A stretch of DNA of 64,000 nt from Streptomyces sp. cf386 (GTDB taxonomy: Bacteria > Actinomycetota > Actinomycetes > Streptomycetales > Streptomycetaceae): the NCBI RefSeq assembly GCF_900103585.1, contig NZ_FNHV01000003.1:62001-126000 (forward strand), read 5' to 3'. Made by a program: the position numbers and the translations under genes. Positions 58,421-64,000 of the stretch are shown in pieces. Numbering within the stretch: position 1 is the stretch's first letter; each line of letters begins with the position of its first letter. The notes below the pieces were generated by a model that was not told the DNA's origin, made no database searches, and saw only the letters and a list, made by a program, of their open reading frames with translations.

Positions 58421-59569
58421 TCACGGCACCCGCCCCCGGAACCGCCGCCGCTCCACAAGCCCCTCCCCGGACGGCTCCGCGTCAGCGAGCCGCACCACCG
58501 GATCGTCCGGCCCCTCCCGCCCCGCGACAACCGCCCGCTCCGCCCGCACGGCCTTCGCCTGGTACTGCGCCGCATCCGCAAGCCGGAACAACCGCCGAGC
58601 GGACCGAACGACCCCGATGTCGTCCTCGGTCGACGCCACCCCACACGCGACCCCCTCCCCGAGCTCCAACTCCCCGGCCCGACGGCACAGTTCATCCGCG
58701 GCCTTCACCACATCATCGGCAGGCGACCCGACAGCGAGCAGACAGAACTCGTCCCCCCCGAGCCGCGCGGCCAGCGCCCCGGGCAACATCGCCCCGCACA
58801 ACGACAACACCGACCCGAACCGCTCCAACAGCCGGTCCCCCACGGCATGCCCCCGCGTGTCATTGACCCGCTTGAGCCCATTGAGGTCACAGACGACGAG
58901 GCTGACGACGACACCCTGCCGCCGATGCCGCTCGATGGCCTCCTCCAACCGCACATCGACCGCCCGACGATTGGCCAGCCCGGTGAGCGCATCGGTGAAC
59001 GCCAACCGCCGCGCCTCCTCCAGCCGCTCACTCTGCGCGATCCCGGCGGCCACGACGGACGCCAGCACGGTGGCGAAGTCGGCGTCCCCCCGGTCGAAGA
59101 CGGGCGAGCCGGCGCGACGAGCGACATACAGCTCCCCCCAGGCCCGCCCGTTCAGCACGATCGGCGCGACGACACAGCACCCCCGCCCCCGGCGCCGCAG
59201 AGCGGCGACCCGCTGATGGCAGTACCCGGGGTGACCGGCGGCGGGACCCTCGGCCGTCTCCACCCAGGCGTTGGGCTCACCACCGGAGGCCCACCGCTCG
59301 TGCAGAAACTCGGTGATCTCCGGGAACTGATGCACCGGATAGGCCTCGTCGCCCGGAAACTCCTCTTCCCCCTGCGCCCGGTCCCCCACATTCACCAGCA
59401 CCCGCAACCGCCCGAGCTCCCGCTCCCACACCGACAGCGCGGCAAAGCTCCCCGCCAGCGCCCGACACGCCCCGAGCGCCGCCGCCCGCCAGGACTCACG
59501 CGGGGTGTGCGCCGCAGCCATCCCCTGCGCCAGCGCCACCACGGCCGCGAGCCGTCTGTCCTCACCCAT
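58421..59569 (-). CDS. GAF-GGDEF protein (probable diguanylate cyclase)
   Basis: About 382 residues. An N-terminal GAF-like sensor domain (about 10-190: AGSFAALSVWERELGRLRVL, GRGCCVVAPIVLNGRAWGEL) leads to a GGDEF domain (about 205-360) with FTDALTGLANRRAVDVRLEE, SLVVCDLNGLKRVNDTRGHA (metal Asp) and RLGGDEFCLLAV, the intact GGDEF signature. This would make c-di-GMP, which in Streptomyces holds cells in vegetative growth through BldD. No EAL domain. ATG 59569 has GGAG just upstream; GTG at 59572 is possible. It appears to be the GGDEF gene of the hutH region known in S. coelicolor. Confidence 0.92.
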   Translation of the reverse strand: MGEDRRLAAVVALAQGMAAAHTPRESWRAAALGACRALAGSFAALSVWERELGRLRVLVNVGDRAQGEEEFPGDEAYPVHQFPEITEFLHERWASGGEPNAWVETAEGPAAGHPGYCHQRVAALRRRGRGCCVVAPIVLNGRAWGELYVARRAGSPVFDRGDADFATVLASVVAAGIAQSERLEEARRLAFTDALTGLANRRAVDVRLEEAIERHRRQGVVVSLVVCDLNGLKRVNDTRGHAVGDRLLERFGSVLSLCGAMLPGALAARLGGDEFCLLAVGSPADDVVKAADELCRRAGELELGEGVACGVASTEDDIGVVRSARRLFRLADAAQYQAKAVRAERAVVAGREGPDDPVVRLADAEPSGEGLVERRRFRGRVP

Positions 59570-59682
59570 CACTCCAGGCTAGGAGGTTTGGGACGAACTG
59601 GGACATTGATACGGCGCTGGAGTGACGGACAGGCCCGCAGAAGACAGCGCACCAGGTCAGGCACGGCACACGAGCGAGCCCC

Positions 59683-60483
59683 CTACTCCCCCGGCCACTC
59701 CGGCTTCCGCTTCTCGTTGAACGCCGCCACGCCCTCCGCCCGGTCCCCCGAGAACGCCACCGCCCGCCAGGCCGCGTCCTCGACCTCCAGCCCGGCCCGC
59801 AGATCCAGCCCCTGCCCCAACCGCAACGCCCGCTTGGCCGCCCGCAACCCCACCGGTGAGTTCGCGGCGATCCGGGCGCCCAGGGCCAGGGCCTCCTCCC
59901 GGGCCCGCCCCTGCTCCACCAGCTCGTCCACCAACCCCAGCTCCCGAGCCTCGGCGGCCTCGACCCGCCGCGCCGTGAAGATCAGCTCCGCCGCCCGCGC
60001 GGCCCCCACCCGCCGGGGCAGCAACTGCGTACCTCCACCCCCCGGAATCACCCCGACCGACACCTCGGGCAGCCCCACCACGGCCGTACGGTCGGCCACG
60101 ATCACATCGCAGGCCAACGCCAGCTCGAAGCCACCCCCCAGCGCGAAGCCGTGCACCGCCGCGATCGTCGGCACCGGCAACTCCAGCACCCCGGTGTACG
60201 CCCCCCTCGCCACCGGCCGCTGCCGCACCAGCTCCGCGTCACTGAAGGAGTTCCGCTCCTTCAGATCCGCGCCGACACAGAACGCCCGCTCATGCGTCGA
60301 GGTCAGCACCACCGCCCGCACACCGCTGTCCGCACCCAGCGCCGCACACGCCCCCGCGATCGAACGGGCCATCTCCGTGGAGACGGCGTTCATGGCCTTG
60401 GGCCGGTCGAGGACGAGCTCCGCGACATGCCCGTCACCGTGCCGCCGCACCAGCACGAACTCCCCGTACCGCTCCTCGCTCAT
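59683..60483 (-). CDS. Enoyl-CoA hydratase/isomerase
   Basis: 266 residues, crotonase fold. The acyl-CoA oxyanion region is AFCVGADLKERNS, the second HGFALGGGFELALACD carries one catalytic Glu (about 118), and LPEVSVGVIPGGGGTQLLPR carries the other (about 138). Both Glu residues of a true hydratase are kept. It adds water to 2-enoyl-CoA in beta-oxidation or related pathways; substrate length not told. Homologues stand beside the GGDEF and adenylate cyclase genes in relatives. Confidence 0.93.
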   Translation of the reverse strand: MSEERYGEFVLVRRHGDGHVAELVLDRPKAMNAVSTEMARSIAGACAALGADSGVRAVVLTSTHERAFCVGADLKERNSFSDAELVRQRPVARGAYTGVLELPVPTIAAVHGFALGGGFELALACDVIVADRTAVVGLPEVSVGVIPGGGGTQLLPRRVGAARAAELIFTARRVEAAEARELGLVDELVEQGRAREEALALGARIAANSPVGLRAAKRALRLGQGLDLRAGLEVEDAAWRAVAFSGDRAEGVAAFNEKRKPEWPGE

Positions 60484-60666
60484 GACACCCTCCGGTTAAC
60501 GCGGGTTAACAACACTCGCCCCGATCATCGCAGCCGGACCCCGCCAGGGAAAGGGACACCCCGTTCGAGTGACATCCCGCCCAACTCCCACCGCACCGCC
60601 GACGCCGGCGCATAGCGTGCGCGAACCACGGCGCGTTGGGGGCGCGAGCGCAGGGGAGGGGCAGCG

Positions 60667-61284
60667 ATGGGTGGTACGGCGAAAGGGTCACCGGCGGAAG
60701 AGCCGGCACGGGAAGCCGAGACGCCCAGGACACCGCCGGCACTCTTCGGCCCCCGAGGCCGCCACCGCCGTCCGCGCCCCCGCAAGGTCCTCCTGGCCGC
60801 GGGAGGCCTCGCCCTGGCCGCCGGCGCCCTGAGCCTCGTACGCCTGACCCCGGACCCCGACATCACCGGTCTCGGCACCACGGAAACCGACCCCACCCCG
60901 GACCTGGCCACCGACACGGACACGGACGGCTCGGCCAACGCCGCCGCCACATTCCCGACACCCACCCCGCCCCCAAGCCCCTCGGCCACCTCGGCCATGG
61001 GCGGCCTGGGCACGACCCCGACAACGGGCACGATCGTCGTACCGACCACGAACGCGACCACTCCGCCGCTGCCCACTACGGCCGACACCGCGACGACCGA
61101 CGCTCCGGCGGACACCCCCGCGCCCCGTCCACCGACGACCCACGCACCCCGACCGGCCCCGACTCCGGCACCCGGCCAGACAGCGACGAACCCCCCGGCC
61201 CCCCAGCCGACTCAGCCCGACGACAGCACAGTCTGCGTTCCGATCATCGGCCTATGCGTAGACCCGCCGACAGTCGGCGACTGA
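60667..61284 (+). CDS. Pro/Thr-rich single-span membrane protein
   Basis: 205 residues. About 40 charged cytoplasmic residues (RGRHRRPRPRK) precede one membrane segment (VLLAAGGLALAAGALSLVRL), then a long low-complexity Pro/Thr/Ala region (TDPTPDLATDTDTDGSANAA, PRPPTTHAPRPAPTPAPGQT), probably spanning the wall, and a hydrophobic Cys-containing tip (VCVPIIGLCVDP). No function is recognised; the two Cys in the tip could form a disulfide. It lies between enoyl-CoA hydratase and cya, on the opposite strand to both. Confidence 0.8.
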   Translation: MGGTAKGSPAEEPAREAETPRTPPALFGPRGRHRRPRPRKVLLAAGGLALAAGALSLVRLTPDPDITGLGTTETDPTPDLATDTDTDGSANAAATFPTPTPPPSPSATSAMGGLGTTPTTGTIVVPTTNATTPPLPTTADTATTDAPADTPAPRPPTTHAPRPAPTPAPGQTATNPPAPQPTQPDDSTVCVPIIGLCVDPPTVGD

Positions 61285-61310
61285 CAAACGTCCAGCACTA
61301 CAACGCCGCT

Positions 61311-61375
61311 TCTTCAGGGGCGCGGGGCTGTATCGATATGCGGCTCCGCCGCGTGGGCGCGACCAGCCACGACGA
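61311..61375. repeat. Degraded member of a dispersed Streptomyces repeat
   Basis: TCAGGGGCGCGGGG and GCGCGACCAGCC are found here in the order seen (inverted) in the copies at 51510 and 51636, but a roughly 30-base stretch is inserted between them. It lies between two convergent genes. Confidence 0.6.
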
Positions 61376-61412
61376 ACCCGCAGCCGACAAACCACCCAAG
61401 GCCCAACGGCGC

Positions 61413-62543
61413 TCACTCGCCCCCGGCGGACGCCCTCCGCGTCAAAAGCCACGGCTCCACCACGCCCAACCCCCGCACCGGCCGCTGCCACATCGGCTGC
61501 AACGCAAACCGATACACCGGCGGCTCCTCCCCCTCTTTCTCCGCCGCCGCAGCCGCCTCCGCCGCCTCCGCCTCCGACACCGGCGCTTCACCCGTTCGGA
61601 CGAGTTCCTCCGCGAACGCGCTGTCGACGAGCACGGCATCCCGCGGAGCTATCGACGTCAGCCGGGACGCAAGGTTCACGGTCGTACCGAAGACATCGCC
61701 CATCCGGGTGGTCACCGTGCCGAACGCGATGCCGACCCGCAGCTCGGGCATCGTCTCGTCGCCCGCCATCGTCTCGATGAGGCGCAGGGCGATCTCCGCG
61801 GCGATCCCGGCGTCGTCGGCCGCGTACAGCACCTCGTCGCCGAGCGTCTTGACCAGTCGTCCCCCGCGCGCGGCGACCAGGTCGGCCGCCGTGGTCTCGA
61901 AGGCCTCGACGAGTTCGCCGAGTTCCTCCTCCTCCATCCGGCGGGTCAGCCGTGTGAAGCCGACCAGGTCGGCGAAGCCCACGGCGAGGCGCCGGTCGAC
62001 CATCTCCTCGTCGTCGGCGGCCTGGATGACCCGGCCGGCCGAGGCGGCGAGCTGACGCCGCCAGACGTAGACGAGGAACTCCTCCAGCTCGGGCAGGAGC
62101 AGTTCGATGATCGGGTACGTGACCTCGGTGCGGGTCATGCCCGGCTCCGGGGGCTCGGTCAGGCCCTCCAGGAAGGAGTCGATCTGCCACTCGGCCAGCC
62201 GGGCGGTGGTCTGCCCCGTCGACCGCGCCACCTGCACGGCCATGGCCTCGCTGAGCAGCCCCGCCTCGACGAGACCGGCGAGGCGCCTGAGCGCCAGTAC
62301 GTCGGCCTCGGTCAGCGCCTTGGCCTGCCCGATGTCGGCGAAGCCCATGGCCCGCCAGAAGCGGGACGCCAGTTCCATGGAGACGCCCGCGCTGCGAGCG
62401 GCCTGAAACGGGGTGTAGCGCCGCTCGGCACCGAGGATGAGCTGTTCCAGACGCAGGGCGAGCGGATCCTCGCCGGGGTCGGCGGCGTGGGGGTCCACCC
62501 GGCCGTCCGCGCCCGTGCCGGAGCCCGAATCGTCGACGGTCAC
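61413..62543 (-). CDS. cya: Class III adenylate cyclase
   Basis: 376 residues, GTG start with GGAAGG upstream. The cyclase domain (about 175-330) has the metal Asp in GFADLVGFTRL, the adenine-selecting Lys and second metal Asp in GRLVKTLGDEVLYAADD, the adenine-recognising Asp in MGDVFGTTVNLASRL, and the catalytic Asn and Arg in VNLASRLTS. All key residues are kept. The N-terminal part (about 25-165) resembles a MerR/HTH-like or helical regulatory region (RYTPFQAARSAGVSMELASR, AKALTEADVLALRRLAGLVE). The C-terminus has an Ala/Glu-rich stretch. It makes cAMP, needed for spore germination and development in Streptomyces. Confidence 0.95.
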   Translation of the reverse strand: MTVDDSGSGTGADGRVDPHAADPGEDPLALRLEQLILGAERRYTPFQAARSAGVSMELASRFWRAMGFADIGQAKALTEADVLALRRLAGLVEAGLLSEAMAVQVARSTGQTTARLAEWQIDSFLEGLTEPPEPGMTRTEVTYPIIELLLPELEEFLVYVWRRQLAASAGRVIQAADDEEMVDRRLAVGFADLVGFTRLTRRMEEEELGELVEAFETTAADLVAARGGRLVKTLGDEVLYAADDAGIAAEIALRLIETMAGDETMPELRVGIAFGTVTTRMGDVFGTTVNLASRLTSIAPRDAVLVDSAFAEELVRTGEAPVSEAEAAEAAAAAEKEGEEPPVYRFALQPMWQRPVRGLGVVEPWLLTRRASAGGE

Positions 62544-62686
62544 GCCTGCTGCCCTTCCGATCTGCCGCGGTCAGTAATCGACCGGCCTTCACTGTACGGC
62601 AGGTGTGGGCCACCTCACTCCGTAAGAGAAGGCCGACGGTGGTGTACCGGCCCTGGTGAGGGGCCGGACGGGCCGGGTCGGCGCCC

Positions 62687-63547
62687 TCACGCCAACCGCA
62701 GGTGCACGATGTCTCCCGCTCCCACGGGCTCCTGCACCCCGTCCCCCGTGGCCAGCACCAGCCGCCCGTCCCCGTCGATCGCGACGGCCTCCCCCGTGAC
62801 CTCCCGCTCGCCCGGCAGCTCGGCCCGCACGACCCTCCCCAACGTCGCGCACCCCGCCGCGTAGGTCTCCTGCAGTCCGCTCACCACCGGGTCCCCCACC
62901 GCGGCCCGCCAGCGCCCGTACCACTCCTCCAGCGACCGCAGCACGGCCCGCAGCAGCGGATCCCGGTCCGTGCTGACGGCCCCGGCGAGCAGCAGCGAGC
63001 CCGCCTGGGGCACCGGCAGCTCGTCCTCACGCAGGGTGACGTTGATGCCGACCCCGACGACCACCCCGGCGTTCCCGGCCCGTTCCGCGAGGATCCCGCC
63101 GGCCTTGCGCTCCTCGCCGCCGACGGTCACCAGGAGGTCGTTCGGCCACTTGAGTGCCGTGTCGACGCCCGCCGACCGCGACAGCCCCGTCGCCACGGCG
63201 ACCCCGGTGAGCAGCGGCAGCCACCCCCAGCGGGCCACCGGCACCTCGGCGGGGTTCAGCAGCACCGAGAAGAACAGCCCCGAGCGGGCCGGTGCCGTCC
63301 ACTGCCGGTCCAGGCGTCCCTTGCCGGCCGTCTGCTCCTCGGCGACCAGGATCGCGCCCTCGCCCGCCTTGCCCCCGGTCGCCAGGTCCACCAGGTCGGT
63401 GTTGGTGGAGCCGGTGCTCGGCACCACCTCCACGTCGCGCCACAGCCCGCCCTCCCGAACGAGCCCGCGCCGCAGTGCGGCGGCGTTCAGCGGCGGACGG
63501 TCCAGGTCGGACCAGCGGCTGTCATCTGATGCATCTCGCGGCGTCAT
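62687..63547 (-). CDS. birA: Biotin-acetyl-CoA-carboxylase ligase
   Basis: 286 residues. It links biotin to the biotin carboxyl carrier lysine of acyl-CoA carboxylases. Motifs: PSTGSTNTDLVDLA, EEQTAGKGRLDRQWTAP (the biotin/ATP loop GKGRxxRxW), ALKWPNDLLV (catalytic Lys region) and VGVGINVT. The N-terminal DNA-binding domain of E. coli BirA is missing, as usual for actinomycetes, so it is not a repressor. It stands divergent from pccB, a subunit of a biotin-dependent carboxylase, about 110 bp apart. Confidence 0.95.
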   Translation of the reverse strand: MTPRDASDDSRWSDLDRPPLNAAALRRGLVREGGLWRDVEVVPSTGSTNTDLVDLATGGKAGEGAILVAEEQTAGKGRLDRQWTAPARSGLFFSVLLNPAEVPVARWGWLPLLTGVAVATGLSRSAGVDTALKWPNDLLVTVGGEERKAGGILAERAGNAGVVVGVGINVTLREDELPVPQAGSLLLAGAVSTDRDPLLRAVLRSLEEWYGRWRAAVGDPVVSGLQETYAAGCATLGRVVRAELPGEREVTGEAVAIDGDGRLVLATGDGVQEPVGAGDIVHLRLA

Positions 63548-63657
63548 GCAAGCCACCCTAGGTGTGTGAAACGCCGCACTGCTGTTTCGTAGGCCCCCCA
63601 CTACTCTACGGATGAGTAACCGTCCCCCCTTTTGAGCAGGCAGGGAGCGCCATCCCG

Positions 63658-64000
63658 ATGTCCGAGCCGGAAGAGCGTCACGAGATCCAAGAGTCCTCAG
63701 GGATCGACATCCACACCACCGCGGGCAAGCTCGCGGATCTCCAGCGCCGTATCGAGGAAGCGACGCACGCCGGCTCCGCACGCGCCGTCGAAAAGCAGCA
63801 CGCCAAGGGCAAGTTGACGGCCCGTGAGCGCATCGAGCTGCTCCTCGACGAGGGGTCCTTCGTCGAGCTCGACGAGTTCGCCCGGCACCGCTCCACCAAC
63901 TTCGGCCTGGAGAAGAACCGCCCGTACGGCGACGGCGTGGTCACCGGGTACGGCACGGTCGACGGCCGCCCCGTCGCCGTGTTCTCCCAGGACTTCACCG
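63658..64000 (+). CDS. pccB: Propionyl-CoA/acyl-CoA carboxylase beta subunit, N-terminal part
   Basis: Only the first 114 codons lie in the window. [20 protein letters not shown], then [20 protein letters not shown] and [20 protein letters not shown] are the typical N-terminus of the carboxyltransferase beta chain of about 530 residues. The complex carboxylates propionyl- or acetyl-CoA to methylmalonyl- or malonyl-CoA, extender units for fatty acids and polyketides. The gene runs on beyond the window; divergent from birA. Confidence 0.94.
   Translation, partial: MSEPEERHEIQESSGIDIHTTAGKLADLQRRIEEATHAGSARAVEKQHAKGKLTARERIELLLDEGSFVELDEFARHRSTNFGLEKNRPYGDGVVTGYGTVDGRPVAVFSQDFT

Noticed and set aside
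1..64000. tRNA, rRNA, insertion sequences, biosynthetic gene cluster
   Set aside because: No cloverleaf with CCA-like arm, no transposase motif and no PKS, NRPS or terpene synthase domain was seen on reading; a tRNAscan-SE and antiSMASH run would confirm.

Overview
This is chromosomal DNA from a Streptomyces or a very close relative. The evidence is the very high G+C content, third codon positions that are almost all G or C, frequent GTG and TTG starts, ATGA and GTGA start/stop overlaps, a mycothiol gene (mca), a GTP-type PEP carboxykinase, a DmdR-type iron box, a LAxTG sortase substrate and intergenic repeats typical of the genus. The gene order (pckG, hemolysin III, mca, greA, metB, msrA, hutH, GGDEF protein, enoyl-CoA hydratase, cya, birA, pccB) recalls, as far as I remember it, the core region around SCO4979 to SCO4926 of S. 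coelicolor. I see no rRNA, tRNA, CRISPR array, transposase or prophage.

Layout, 0-17 kb: a truncated unknown gene with a probable frameshift; a secreted beta-propeller/Ig protein; pckG; a hemolysin III membrane protein; an MFS exporter with its overlapping TetR regulator; a Mut7-C RNase-like protein. Next is a tightly overlapping four-gene envelope-glycan operon (15.1 to 8.5 kb, minus strand): a cellulose-synthase-like GT2, a GT39-type membrane transferase, a GT2-GtrA protein and a secreted galactose-oxidase-like copper radical oxidase. A DUF255 thioredoxin-fold protein follows.

17-33 kb: a small membrane-anchored protein with a TTA codon, a 1066-residue STAND/TPR ATPase, mca with a small membrane partner, a DUF4307 protein, greA, a DrrAB-type ABC exporter behind a well-formed promoter, ilvA with a divergent MarR gene, a sigma-region-4-like protein with a tiny membrane partner, metB, and a HEAT-repeat plus MerR-HEAT gene pair behind a classical 19-bp-spacer MerR promoter.

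33-47 kb is the accessory-looking part: msrA; a three-gene peptidoglycan-directed module (DUF1906 glycoside-hydrolase-like protein, small membrane protein, Tat-exported M15-like protein); a nitrilase-family hydrolase; an SRPBCC protein; an XRE/MmyB regulator divergent from a zinc alcohol dehydrogenase; an iron-boxed siderophore importer without its ATPase; a VOC protein; an ABM-truncated-haemoglobin fusion; and a deletion scar made of the remnants of a YceI gene and an ECF41-like sigma gene. Short tandem duplications are concentrated at 36.7-42.8 kb, several of them at gene ends.

47-64 kb: a large secreted subtilisin, a MacB/FtsX-type ABC system, an L,D-transpeptidase lipoprotein, small envelope proteins including a LADTG sortase-type substrate, hutH, a GAF-GGDEF protein, an enoyl-CoA hydratase, a Pro/Thr-rich membrane-anchored protein, adenylate cyclase cya, birA and the start of pccB, a substrate class for BirA.

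Best candidates for something new are the glycan/copper-radical-oxidase operon (8464-15081), the DUF1906 module (34286-37872) with its 16-bp tandem array, and the MerR-HEAT operon. Reading is by eye only: family names rest on recognised motifs, and no database search was run.
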